Assembly (NCBI GenBank): GCA_026770025.1
Contig: JAMXDE010000033.1
Coordinates: 124,001 to 188,000 of the forward strand
Reading direction: 5' to 3'
Source: Craspedostauros australis
Taxonomy: Eukaryota; Bacillariophyta; Bacillariophyceae; Mastogloiales; Achnanthaceae
DNA length: 64,000 nt
Translations under genes and position numbers: made by a program
Shown here: positions 1-10,379 of the stretch, piece after piece
Numbering within the stretch: position 1 is the first letter of the stretch
Layout: every line of letters starts with the position of its first letter
The notes under the pieces: model-generated
Told to the model about the DNA's origin: nothing
What the model saw: the letters and a program-made list of their open reading frames with translations, nothing else
Databases searched by the model: none

Positions 1-223
1 CACTTCGATGGATTTCTATCGAACTCCAAGTTGATCTGAACAGCTCCGTTTCACCCCAAGTTCTGTCATCGGACCACCTGTGGGGCCATGGATCCACCTG
101 CACAGCATCTGCCTCACCCGACCCATCATGATCTGCTCATAAAAAGCAAATCGCATCCAAACAAAGCAACGCAACGCACGGCAATCATCACCACACCCCA
201 AGTCCCATTCCGCAACAGCAACA

Positions 224-1111
224 ATGACCCCTCCCACTTTGACCCTCACCTACTTCGGTATCGCCGGTGCCGCCGAACCAATCCGATTGGCTGCCGCAAT
301 CGGCAAGGTAAGTGCGCGATGGGTCGAAAGAATCCTCCTGCATCATGATCTGGACGCTCTGCCAGAACATCATGGGCTGCCTGTCTATCTCTTCTTTCTC
401 ATCCATTCCTTTCCGCCATGAATGTTTGCAACGCACTCGTATCGCAACGTATCGCAACACGACGCATGTTATACCTACCTATCACAGGTCCCATACATCC
501 ACAAGAGCCTCGAATTCAAGGACTGGCCTGAGTACAAGAAGACCACGCCAGTCGGTCTGCTCCCTCTGTTGGAGGTCGACAATGGCAAGGATGACAAGCA
601 GGTCATCCCAGAAAGCGTCGCTATCTTGCGTTACTTCGGCAAGCTGGGTGGACTCTACCCCACCGATCCCCTCGAAGCGCTGAAGGTGGATTCCATCGTG
701 GATTCGTCGTTGGACTCCATGAAGGCCATCGCTCTGACGGTCCAAGGGTCAGTCACGAACATGATTTCTGACGAGCCATGGACCAAGGAAGAGGTCGCCG
801 CGATCCGCAAGAGAATTGCCACCACGAAGGATGCCGGCCTCCTCATGTACATGGCCTACCTCAACGGTGTGCTGGAGAAGAACGGAAGCGGTTGGTTCGT
901 CGGCGATTCCGTCACGATCGCGGATCTCATGGTCTTGCGCGTCACCAGCTGGGTGGGATCCGGCATGCTTGATGGTATTCCACCAGAGACCCTGGATCCA
1001 TTCCCGCTCATCAAGGCTCACATGGAAAAGATCGCGGCACTCCCAGAAGTGAAGGAGTTCCGTGACAAGCACACTACCCCATACGGCAATTTCAAGTTCG
1101 GAATGAAGTAA
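224..1111 (+). CDS. Glutathione S-transferase (two exons)
   Basis: Cytosolic GST that conjugates glutathione to electrophiles, by family. The CDS is join(224..307, 488..1111), 235 aa. The donor AAG|GTAAGT at 308 and the acceptor ATCACAG at 487 bound a 180-bp intron, and the reading phase is kept. Residues 1-80 form the thioredoxin-like domain: Tyr10 in TLTYFGIAGAAE sits where the catalytic Tyr is expected, PVGLLPLLEV (49-58) holds the cis-Pro, and PESVAILRYFG (69-79) is the glutathione-binding Glu-Ser element. The all-helical C-terminal domain follows to about residue 225. The length is normal for sigma/alpha-like GSTs. The ATG at 224 follows an A-rich context and starts exactly at the N-terminal beta strand. 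It is convergent with the next gene, with 145 bp between the stops. Confidence 0.9.
308..487 (+). other. Intron of the GST gene
   Basis: GT-AG intron of 180 bp with a consensus GTAAGT donor. Removing it joins Lys28 to Val29 in phase 0. Without it the 5' frame runs into stop codons and the N-terminal GST strand is lost. Confidence 0.88.
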
Positions 1112-1256
1112 ATGCCTCCTGCGTTACATTGCATTCATACTCTTCCGCTTTGCGGATACGGAGATGGACACGAAATGCAGCTATCGAGCTGTGCTTGTCG
1201 CTCGCTCTCTTTATTGCTAACCCCAAATTAGAATAGATCAGTTTACGGTTGCGACT

Positions 1257-3014
1257 TTACTCGCTTTCCTCGCAAGCGTTTCTCTTGACGTATCGCAAGA
1301 ACTGTGAATGCGTGTTGACTTGCTGCATGAGTTCCAAATCCACTTGGTACTTTCCATTTGACAGCTCTACGAGATGTTGCTTCGTGGCGTCACAGCCATG
1401 TTCACGTTCGGATTGCCTCCAGATGCTGTACCGGGCCTCGAGCAATCGGCAGCTTTCCGCGTCGTAAGCAATCCATCCCTTCTCGTCACCATCGAACATC
1501 CACACGGCATGGCATGGATTCAACGAAGCATGGAGTTGGGTTTGTTGGTGCTGTTGCGTTGACGGTGGAGCAACCAGATCGCCAAGAATACGCTCCAACG
1601 CTGCTGGCCCGAACCGATTGCATTCCAGCACTTGTTGTGGCAGCAGCATCATGTTGCCGTCCTTCGATTTCGGCTGTTGGCAGAATGGGCACGATGCGAC
1701 GGTCGCTTTGATGACGGACGGCCGCGGGCAATGGCGTTGCCGACAGATCCAGTCTCCCACTCGGCACGATGAGTCGTCACCGATTCGCAACGACTCGTGG
1801 AACTTGGATGACGCCGTTGTTGCAACAGCGGAGGTTGATGTCGTCGCGTCAAACGTCGCTGGTAAGTACTGCACACCGTCGATCGCGCCGCGGTTATCCT
1901 CGACGGTGCTGTGTTCGATTTCGCACGAGGAATCGCCACGAATGACCACACCGGCACCATTGTTGTTGCGGACCGTGCAGTCGACCAGCTGCAGATGCGA
2001 CCGTCGCTGGCCCTTCTGCGATGGCATCGTCAGCACCTCGATGGCGGCCTTATCGCATCGCAGCGTGCCTGTGACATCGCAGTTGTGCAGACGCACGCGA
2101 GCATCCGCGTAGGCGTACAACGCGCGGATGGCGTGGTTGTGGAATTGGCAGTGCCTGAAATCCAAATGGCATGGACCGCGAGCGCAGATGCCGTGCACGC
2201 CGCAGTCGACGATGCGACAATCGTCGAATTCGCATCGCACGCTGCCGAAGCACACGACGGCGGAACGCAGGGTCGATGAGAAATGGCAGCCTCGCAGATG
2301 TAGCTTGGTCTTTTGGACCGCCCAGCAGCAAAATCCCGACGTCGAATGGATGATGCCGTTGGTGATGTGCGCGGATGCCTTGTTGCGGAGGTTGATGATC
2401 GCACCAACTTGCGTGTGATCGTGTTGCTGCTGCTGCTGTTGTTGCTGTTTCGATTTGTTCTGTGTGCTGGCATCGAGCGTCGCATTCAAAGCCGTCAAAG
2501 CAGGTGAAGGAGGCGAAGGATCAGCAACTGAGGACACGCCATGAGATAGGTCCACATTCTCCAAAATGAGCTTGCTGTTGTTGTCCAGCAGGAAGATGGA
2601 ATGCACATCGTTGGTCGCCCTGATCACTGCGTTGATGGGTGCCTTCCCGTCTTGCGCCAATCCATGCAGTTGCCTCGTCGTTGTCGGTGGATCATATCGA
2701 ATGTGCAACACCTGCCTGCCCTTCAATCGGATGGTGGACTTGACGTTGACGACGCGTTGCTTCAGCAACAACACGGTCTTCGTCATAGCATCCGTCGGCT
2801 GCGGCTGCTGTCGCCGATGGCGTCCTTGCTGTTGCACACTGCCATCATGAGATCGACCGATGACATCCAAGCATGCACTTTCGAAGGATTGATGGTCCTC
2901 TTTGTGTTGCTCATGCTCATGCTCATGCTGTTCCTGTTGCAGTTGCTGTGGATCACTGTTGGATGGATATGCGACATGCAACTCCTCACTTGGATCTGTC
3001 ACAAGATCTGGCAT
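1257..3014 (-). CDS. Right-handed beta-helix protein with C-terminal WWE domain
   Basis: 585 aa with no signal peptide. The first ATG is at 3014; an in-frame TAG lies about 70 bp upstream, so this is the longest ATG-started form. The N-terminus is Gln/His/Glu-rich. Residues of about 120-430 hold short strand-turn repeats (for example LILENVDLSHG, CEFDDCRIVDCGVHGI, CEIEHSTVEDNRGAI) typical of parallel beta-helix (PbH1) folds, interrupted by a poly-Gln run. A CPFCQQ pair follows. Residues 502-578 match a WWE domain: VWMFDGDEKGWIAYD, then LLEARY, then YQVDLELMQQVN and a terminal RYVKR. WWE domains bind ADP-ribose polymers or ubiquitin/PARP partners. PbH1 repeats also occur in F-box proteins, so a role in ubiquitin or ADP-ribose signalling is possible, but this is inference. 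No catalytic domain is visible. Confidence 0.72.
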   Translation of the reverse strand: MPDLVTDPSEELHVAYPSNSDPQQLQQEQHEHEHEQHKEDHQSFESACLDVIGRSHDGSVQQQGRHRRQQPQPTDAMTKTVLLLKQRVVNVKSTIRLKGRQVLHIRYDPPTTTRQLHGLAQDGKAPINAVIRATNDVHSIFLLDNNSKLILENVDLSHGVSSVADPSPPSPALTALNATLDASTQNKSKQQQQQQQQHDHTQVGAIINLRNKASAHITNGIIHSTSGFCCWAVQKTKLHLRGCHFSSTLRSAVVCFGSVRCEFDDCRIVDCGVHGICARGPCHLDFRHCQFHNHAIRALYAYADARVRLHNCDVTGTLRCDKAAIEVLTMPSQKGQRRSHLQLVDCTVRNNNGAGVVIRGDSSCEIEHSTVEDNRGAIDGVQYLPATFDATTSTSAVATTASSKFHESLRIGDDSSCRVGDWICRQRHCPRPSVIKATVASCPFCQQPKSKDGNMMLLPQQVLECNRFGPAALERILGDLVAPPSTQQHQQTQLHASLNPCHAVWMFDGDEKGWIAYDAESCRLLEARYSIWRQSEREHGCDATKQHLVELSNGKYQVDLELMQQVNTHSQFLRYVKRNACEESE

Positions 3015-3489
3015 CACGAAAGAGATGCCTGTGCTCGAGAGAGAGTGATTGATTCCTGCTTTCTCTGTGCACTCGCACAAGTACTAATACATAGTCGTAG
3101 TGCGGTGCGTTGGCTGTAGCTATCATCATCGTCATCACGATCATCATGATTTGTGCGTGTGCATTGTCATCAATGTCATCATCGCAGAATTTGTTCTCGG
3201 CAAAAAATGATTGGTTGGGACAACGTCACACCAGCATCCGCAATTTGAAGTTGAGGTTGGCGAGGCAAAGTCTCCACCAGATCAAAGCTAGAGAGACGCC
3301 ATCGTTAACAACTAATATAATATGTTATTACATAGAATATGTTATTACATAGAATAGAATAATACTATCCAGCTCGTGTTCAGATGCACTCAGCAGCACT
3401 TTGATGAAGCCACAGGTGGGCTGAAGCTGTTGCATGCTGTTGCAGGCAGGCACTCTGGGGACTGACTCCACACCGAATGGATCGAACAG
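3015..3489. other. Intergenic, 5' side of the beta-helix/WWE gene
   Basis: About 475 bp ending at the left target-site copy of the LINE. It is AT-rich with TCATCATCGTCATCACGATC-like runs near 3120 and a repeated TATGTTATTACATAGAATA near 3330. No gene or RNA is recognised. It probably contains the promoter of the minus-strand gene. Confidence 0.5.
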
Positions 3490-3508
3490 GGGATAGAAGT
3501 GTACCATA
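3490..3508. repeat. Left target-site duplication of the LINE (19 bp)
   Basis: GGGATAGAAGTGTACCATA at 3490-3508 is repeated exactly at 6143-6161. The two copies flank the minus-strand non-LTR element. The element's (TTA)n tail abuts this copy, as expected for target-primed reverse transcription. Confidence 0.88.
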
Positions 3509-6142
3509 ATAATAATAATAACGCACTGATTATCCCCTCCCACGAGGGTTGCCTCGAAAGCTTTAACGTCGCCGGCATACAGCGAGCCCTCACGGGCCGA
3601 CTGCGCTCGAACGACCTACCTAGATCCCTCACATCTTGGTCTACCATGGTTTGCCAACTCCACGGGCCATCAAACATACCGCACTGGGCACCCAGCTGTC
3701 ACTGTAGCGCACTTCACACTCATTTTTCTGTTGTCACGAAAGCCGTCTTCGCCGGGCCCTGCGACCTGTCGCATCCTGCCTTGCTCCGCCGCCTTTCCGC
3801 TTGCGATGCCGTGGGGTGTGGGCGAGTGCACGTCGCCGCAATCCTGCTTGCCTGGCCGCCCGTACATGCCGCACCCACAACATCTGATTCTCCGCCGGTT
3901 GCGCTCGTACCGCTGCCTCCGTTGTGTGAGTCAGCAGGCGAACGTCATCGCCGCCGATCCCTTGCACTCCTTGTCGCCACTCTTCTCGGACTGCTATCGC
4001 GGCCTCCTGCCATATCATAGCCGCCGTGGTTGCCTTCTCGCTGTCATGGAGCACCTTGTTGCGTGCCATCCACGCCTTCCATCGCACTTCCCACAAACCC
4101 ACCATTGCCCTTGCGATCCAATTCGCCGGGCGTCCTGGCTGGCCACTGATCTCCATTGTGCTTTCCTGGATTCGTTGCCACCTCGCAGACCACCGGCCTC
4201 GTACCATCATTCCCCACCCTATTTCTCGCTGTTCTGCCATCGCCTGTTGCAGCTGGTAACCCGCTTCCATTTGGACTTCCCGTCCTTCACTCCACGCCCA
4301 GACTTGCTTCACCATTGCTCTAACCATCAGGCTGTCTCCTCGCGCTGCCATCATCTCAGTTTCCCACTCTTTCATCGCCGTTCGTCGTACTGACACCGCC
4401 AACGGATGCTGGCACTGCATGACATGCTCTGTGGTCTCCTCCTGGTCTTTGCATATTGGGCACCTGTCGCCGCTCCAGAACTTCCACTTCCGCATGTTGC
4501 GCCCGACGGGCCCAAAACTGCACGCATGCTTCGCCACCCATTTCCGGCGTGCTGGCTTCAAGCAGGCCATCGCGATCGCAGCCGCTGTGACATCCACCTT
4601 CTTCGCTTCGCCTTTCTGGATCCGGCCCACCTTGCGCTGCCACTGCACTGTCCTTTGTCCTTGGACATACTTGCGAATCATCACCGTGGCATTCGTGCAG
4701 ACCTTCCTTTCGTCGAGCCATATCGCCCACTCGGCCTCGTATCCCTCTTCGTCGGCATACTCCATATCAACCGAGTGTGCTGCCCCTGCCGCCTTGTCAA
4801 CGTCGTCATTCCATTCCGCAAACTCGTCCCTCGCCACTCCTCGGTCTCGCTCCAGCTGATGGCCGTACACATGCCGATACTCCAGAGTCACCGTCAGCCG
4901 CCTTTGGATTCGTCGTATCTCGCGAATAACGTCAAAGTGCTGCACTGCCGTGCTGACGTCCCGCGTGTACTGCACCGCGTGAATTCCAGCCATCTTATTG
5001 TCGCAAGCGATCACGATGACCTTCCCCGTCACTGCGTATTTCATGTCGTGGCGTTGAATGACGTCTTCCACTTTGCGGAGAGCCTGTAGAATGCCACCAA
5101 GTTCTGCGCGATATGCGCTCTGCACTTCGGCCCGGCCCGGCACTGGTCCTGCTGCTGACACTCTGCCTTTTCGCCGCCCTCGCACGTTGAGCGAGTACGC
5201 CGCAGTACTCTTGCCGTTCTTGAACGACCTGTCGGTGCTCACCACTGCCTTCCCTTGTACCACTGCCTCCAGCCACAACTTCTCCGCATGACTTGAATTC
5301 GTGCGGCTTTTTGTCCTGTGCTTCCTCACTCTTCCCCCGATGCCTACCACTCGTAAGCAACCTCCTCGCTCTCGCACGTGGACCCCTCTCCAATCTGTCG
5401 GCGGGTCCTTCGTCACATTCGTCGTGCCTGCGTACTCTTCCATGCCCGGCACCGCTCCTGCTTTAGCACCCCACTGTCTCCATTCTCGCACGTTCTCTCG
5501 AAGCCATATCACCTTGCGGTTGTCGCTCATCATGGCGCTGACTTGGTCCACGTCCCATGCCGTACTTGTCCGTGCTGTCTTCGCCACTTTTCGTAACGCC
5601 TGCCTCCACAGCGCCCAGTCCTTCTTGGGGACGTTACCCTGCCTTGGCCAGCCAACATGTTGCCGTCCTCGCCATGTGCCTTCATCGCAAGTCCGTTGAT
5701 GCGCCACCACTCCACCGTGCCTCTCGTCCACCACATCCGCCACGCTGACCACTTTCATGATCACTCGGCATCTGTTCAGTCGAGCTCATTGGTCCCGGCT
5801 GTATCCTGCTGCTTGGAATGCCACCGATAGCCACTCATCCTTGTCGTGGACGAGCGCTGCTGTCTCGGTCTTCTCTCGGATCCGGATATTGCATTCATTG
5901 GCCTCTCGCCACACCGTTTTCACCCAGCATGCCGTAGCCAGGAATTCCCATTCGTTGTACTTTACTTCGAACATGGACGTTCCGGCCCCGACCTCCGTCT
6001 TCATCGCTTGTATGCATCCCCGCATCAGTTTGCCCGTCATGGTCGCTCTGTCGCCGTGCTCGAGTATCATCTTCATATGTTCCACCACTTGTGTGGTATG
6101 AAGCTCGTGAAGATTCGCCCCTAGCCACTCGTCCGTCGCGTA
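3506..6142 (-). mobile_element. 5'-truncated non-LTR (LINE) retrotransposon
   Basis: Element of about 2.6 kb on the minus strand. Its 3' end is a short (TTA)n microsatellite tail (3506-3521) instead of poly-A, and about 210 bp of 3' UTR precede it. The 5' end stops abruptly at 6142 next to the second 19-bp target-site copy. The retained coding part holds the region downstream of the reverse transcriptase, an RNase H and a terminal zinc knuckle. The endonuclease and the RT palm are missing, as in typical 5' truncation. It sits between two host genes and disrupts neither. Confidence 0.85.
3734..6142 (-). pseudogene. LINE pol 3' part: post-RT region, RNase H, zinc knuckle (broken)
   Basis: One frame runs from the truncation point to the stop at 3734, interrupted by a TGA at 5786-5788. 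The N-terminal part (about 118 codons) resembles the stretch that follows the RT catalytic core in such elements (GAGTSMFEVKYNEWEFLAT, then CWVKTVW). After the TGA the frame continues about 690 codons. RNase H landmarks are STDRSFKNG (first Asp), SAYRAELGGI (Glu), VIACDNKMAG (second Asp) and RHVYGHQ. A CPICKDQEETTEHVMQC knuckle of the type found near LINE C-termini follows, and the C-terminus is Arg-rich. The apparent ATG at 6160 belongs to the target-site duplication, not to the element. The fragment is not expected to be active. Confidence 0.82.
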
Positions 6143-6161
6143 GGGATAGAAGTGTACCATA
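6143..6161. repeat. Right target-site duplication of the LINE (19 bp)
   Basis: Exact copy of 3490-3508, directly adjoining the truncated 5' end of the element. Confidence 0.88.
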
Positions 6162-6896
6162 CTCTATAGCAGCTCCTTCCTCTCTCCTGCATGTGCAAGT
6201 TGTGTGGGGGAAGTTGTGATCGTGTCCATGTGGACGCGGGTGTTGTACGACGACTAATATGAGCTATTCGTAGGAATGGTTTGGGGCTGCACTTTGCAAT
6301 AGGTAACCAGCATGCGAAGAGACGCAGTCTCGAGGCCCAAAGCTCGACAAATCAACATCAGCAACAACTTGGCACCCGATAAGATCGTAGCCCGTGTGCA
6401 TGTTAGAGTATCTGTTCTCCACGAAGTGGACAACTCTTACTGCGACAAGCACCACTCTCTCACTTTGCTATCGTCTCTCTTTCGCAGTTGCGCATATTTG
6501 CACTTGTCGAATCTGTGCAACCTTGGGCGTGCGTCATCCAACTATCGGATGGTTGTGTGGAATTGGCAGTGGTCTTTCTGCACAATGACAACACCCACAT
6601 GCGACCTAGGCTTTCAATGTGACAATGCAATCTTGTGTGGTTATGCAACTGATTACCACGATGTTGTGTCATCACTGCCAGTTCCCATGTTCCACTATAC
6701 CAATGCAGCATAGACCAGAATAGATTTGAATACAGAAGACCACTATTCTATTCCACGGTCAGCCACATTGAATCAAATCAAGCCACAGAGTGGCGTAGAG
6801 TGGCCCAGAGCAGCTCGCATTGATGGATTGGTTCCAGCTGCCAGCCTTCAGGATCCATGCTGGCACTTATCGAAAGCAAATGCCACTGCATATTCC
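6162..6896. other. Intergenic between LINE and the next gene
   Basis: 735 bp with short open frames only. None shows a recognisable motif or codon structure. It probably includes the 3' UTR of the minus-strand gene ending at 6897. Confidence 0.45.
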
Positions 6897-7694
6897 CTAC
6901 AGCTTCCACATCTTCAGAAACAACTGCGCTTCTCCAATGGAGGCCTTGCCGGCAGCCTTCGGGCGAATCAGCGACTCATGCCCGCCCCCAGATGCTTCGC
7001 CACTGCTCTTTTCTTCCAATCCTTCACGCCTTGCGCTTAACATGGCAGGATACGGTGCGTGTCCTCGACGATTCTTCAGCTTGCGCACTTTGCCACCGCC
7101 TCTGCTATTCTCCATCAATCGCGCAGCATTCACTTTTCGTTGCGCTTCCTTGATTTCGTCGCCACCGCCCATCTTGGTGCTGCGGCTTGTGGTGTCATCT
7201 TCCTCGTCATTCAGAAGGCTCGCGATTGCGGCGAGATGGGGATTGCTGGCAAAATCACTGGGTAGTGTCTCCATGAACAGCGGGCAAAAATCCGCGTTGT
7301 TGTTGGCATTGCTGCTGCTGCCGCAATCATTCTCGTCATTGTCGTCGCCATCTTGCATGCCGCTGGTCATGTTCTGCAACGTCAAGCTTCTAGTTGCCAC
7401 AACCGCTGCCGTCATCGCTTGATCGTCCTTTGTCGCCGTTGCTGTGCCTGCTGCTGTGCCTGTCATTATATTCGAATTGCCATGGCCAATGCCGTCTTCC
7501 ATGTTGCCGCACTCCATGAATGATGCCACCAGCAAAGTGTTCTCTTCGGTTGGCGGATAGAGCAAAGAGACCAAAGATGCATGTCCGTGTGGGACGTGCC
7601 ACGACAGTTGGATGCTGATGTTGGTGTTGGTGTTGGTGGTGGTATTACCTTTGTTGATGTCGCCGTTGAGGTCAACTTGTTCTGTGCAACACGT
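6897..7694 (-). CDS. Unrecognised low-complexity protein, 5' end unresolved
   Basis: The open frame ends at 6897 and stays open upstream to 7694, where an in-frame TGA (7695-7697) lies. The first in-frame ATG is at 7517, but the 59 codons upstream look coding (ISIQLSWHVPHGHASLV and YPPTEENTLLVASFMEC), so the true start is probably in an upstream exon. One phase-compatible candidate is a 10-nt exon at 7785-7794 (ATG GTC AAT C) spliced to an acceptor CACAG at 7682 over a 103-bp intron; this is a hypothesis. The middle is Asn/Asp/Ser-rich, followed by LPSDFASNPHLAAIASLL, a basic stretch, and a C-terminus GEAQLFLKMWKL that looks conserved. I do not recognise the family. It is divergent from the DOT1-like gene. 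Confidence 0.55.
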   Translation of the reverse strand, partial: TCCTEQVDLNGDINKGNTTTNTNTNISIQLSWHVPHGHASLVSLLYPPTEENTLLVASFMECGNMEDGIGHGNSNIMTGTAAGTATATKDDQAMTAAVVATRSLTLQNMTSGMQDGDDNDENDCGSSSNANNNADFCPLFMETLPSDFASNPHLAAIASLLNDEEDDTTSRSTKMGGGDEIKEAQRKVNAARLMENSRGGGKVRKLKNRRGHAPYPAMLSARREGLEEKSSGEASGGGHESLIRPKAAGKASIGEAQLFLKMWKL

Positions 7695-8217
7695 TCAGCA
7701 TCTCTTTGTTGTTCACGATTGTGTTGCCGTTTGTTGTGATGGTTGGCAGGCTCGTTTCTCGTGTCACGTTCCTTCTTCAGACACGATTGACCATTGAAAT
7801 GTAGTGCCAAATAAATACAATTAGCGTCGGAGAGTTCGGGGTTTGAAATTTGAATTTGCTTTTTGGGACAAGATCGTTTCAACACATCTCAGACAACGGG
7901 AAAACAGACATCATCTCGGTTCTCTCGCACATCCACATCCACATCCACCACCGCCGTTGCCACCGCTTGACAACAACAAGAACAATGAAAACAACGCCAA
8001 GAACAACACGAGCAGCCCTGGGTGGAGCATCACTCTCACCACCTTCGCCGCCGCATGCATCCCTCATAATCAACGAAACTGGAGCACGAACCGTACCCAC
8101 ACCCAATCACTTCGCAAGGCTGCATCATCTTTCCGCAACACCAAAACACTCCGGTCTCCGCCTCTTCTTTGCGCTGACCATCTCTCCGTCACCTTCCACT
8201 CTCTGTCAATTGGAACC

Positions 8218-9729
8218 ATGGTCCAACGAATTGCCAAGCGCCCATCCAACTTGGACTCCATCTCGGAGACCAAGCAACTCATCACGAACGATGATGCGAT
8301 CAAGAACGCCATGGCATCAGATGCCGTCTCGAAGATCTCGCCAACAGCGGCCGATACCGCAGGCAACGGAGGCTTCATCATCACGCCATCTAGTTCCATA
8401 TCGAGCCCCAACTCGAGCGACAGTGACGACGACACAGGCAGCCATGATGCAACGGTGACAAGAGCACGCAGATCACTATTCGTCCCCGTTCGAAAGGCCG
8501 TCGCAAGCTCGGCGAAGGAGGACGAGGCAGCTGCATCCAAGGAAGCCCCACCAACACCAAAAGGAGCCAAGACCAAACCCCAGACTCCAGGTTCCTCCGT
8601 CATCACACCAGACCGCAGAAGAAAGCGCAAGCTGCGGCTCGATTCGGACGACGATGATGCCAGCGCAGACGCCATGCGGCCCGCACCCAAGCGCCGTCTG
8701 CTGTTCGGACGCATGGTCAAGTCGACCTACTGCCAACCAAATGTCAAGAGCGTCTACTCCATCGTCAAGAAGCTGACGGGTGCCATCGGCGGCAACGGAT
8801 ACTCCGGGCCCATCTACGGTGAGCTCACCATGGCATCCATGCAAAAGATGATCGATCACATGATGGAGTACGCCGAGCTCGACTCCTCCAGCCGTTTCCT
8901 CGACGTCGGCAGCGGCATCGGCAAGCCCAACCTGCACGTCGCGCAGTATCCCGGAGTCGAATTCAGCTGTGGTGTGGAGCTGGAACATGTGCGCTGGAAT
9001 TTGGGCATGGTCTGCCTCAAGGCTATCCTGAACCGCGCCATGAATCAGCGTGACGAGCCGGATTTCGATCGATTGACCGACGAAGAGATCGTCAAGGGCA
9101 ACACCGCATTCCTGCATCGCAACATCATGGAGGCCAATTCCTTCGATCCCTTCACGCACGTGTACATGTTCAGCATTGGTAAGTCGACGTGTGCGCAGCT
9201 TTTGTGGGTTGATTCGGCGTGTGACCTGCACGTGGCATGGTAATGTCACACTCACCCACACACCCACTCACTCGACGCATCATCCATAACAACAAAACAA
9301 ACAACATTGCAAATAGGCTTCCCACCGGACCTATGGGATCACCTTTCGACCATGTGGAACACGAGCTCCGCCAAGTACCTCATCTGCTACTTGAATCCAC
9401 GCGATCTCATCGAAACCTACGACTTCGACGTCGAGCTGGTGTCCCGCATGCCAACTTCCATGCATGGCTCGAAGGAGGGACATCTGGGATACGTCTACAA
9501 GCGCGTCCATGCGAGGGAAGCAGGCAACAAATCGCACGGCCATCGACGTGCCAACGCAAACAGCAACAGTGGCAACCGACGAGTCAAGTGCGACCCCATC
9601 TTCCAAGAGGCCTACGACCTGGTCTGCGATGGTTTGGAGCCATTGCACAAGGCGGTGACACAACAAACCAACTCGACCATGAACTCGGGACGCAGGACTC
9701 GTTCGCGCGGGATGAAGCTGACACGATGA
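8218..9729 (+). CDS. DOT1-like histone H3K79 methyltransferase (two exons)
   Basis: The CDS is join(8218..9178, 9317..9729), 457 aa. The ATG at 8218 has a strong AACCATGG context; frames further upstream lack an ATG. The N-terminal 165 residues are Ser/Thr/charged and include a basic RRRKRK, likely a nuclear signal. The class-I SAM methyltransferase core begins near residue 195: YGELTMASMQKMIDHM, then motif I FLDVGSGIGKPNLHVA (about 226-241), GVELEHVRWN, then HVYMFSIGFPPDLW formed across the splice junction, and YLICYLNPRDL. This order matches DOT1-type lysine methyltransferases, closest in style to the compact protist forms. Donor TTG|GTAAGT and acceptor AAATAG keep phase 1. The C-terminus is basic. 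A different class-I methyltransferase cannot be excluded. Confidence 0.78.
9179..9316 (+). other. Intron of the DOT1-like gene
   Basis: 138-bp GT-AG intron. Splicing rebuilds a Gly codon and the continuous strand YMFSIGFPPDLW. The unspliced frame reads into a stop at 9241-9243. Confidence 0.85.
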
Positions 9730-10379
9730 ACGTGATTGATCCGGGCGCTCATTTGGGAGAGGAGAAACGCACCCATTGCAGTGTAGGTGCACGAGCATGT
9801 CGCCAGGCCGCGTCGTGTGCCAGTGTTGGACGATGTCGCGATAACAGTGGGTGTGACCTGTGAAGGATAGCACGAGTACAGTACCGCAAAGGGAATCATA
9901 TGTAGATCAGTGCAAGGTACACCATAACACACAAAGCAACACCATAGGCTGCAATATGACGACACATGGGACGTAGCAAGCGGCATCGGTCACAATGCGG
10001 AGACTGCTAAGCTGCAAACCTAACTTGATTTCTGCTCTCGTAGGTTTGGGCGTAGCTGTGAAAGTAGTATTATGTGTATTATTTATGCGATTGTGGAGAG
10101 GGAGATGAGGTTCCCACACGAAAAGGTGCACCGATTGATATGAGTAGTTGGAGTAATTATGTATTTGCCGCAACTCCGTGCCGTTGTTTGACAAGTATGG
10201 GAACATTGGAAGATCCATCAACAACAAAACGAAACACGGCAGATGACATCGCTTGGATCATCACGTCAACCACACCGACACAAACGAACAGCAACACCAC
10301 CGTGCACCACTGCCAGCTGCGCCATCGACTGCGAAGCCATCATCAGGTGATAGTTGCAGTCCTCCGTGAATGGTGGAGA
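9730..10379. other. Intergenic between DOT1-like and TatD genes
   Basis: 650 bp between two plus-strand genes. The frame of the TatD gene stays open here from 10074, but no targeting or conserved motif is seen before the ATG at 10380. No RNA gene is recognised. Confidence 0.45.

Noticed and set aside
5786-6160. Separate 124-codon gene starting at 6160
   Set aside because: Its ATG lies in the target-site duplication and the frame continues past a TGA into the LINE RNase H; it is part of the truncated element.
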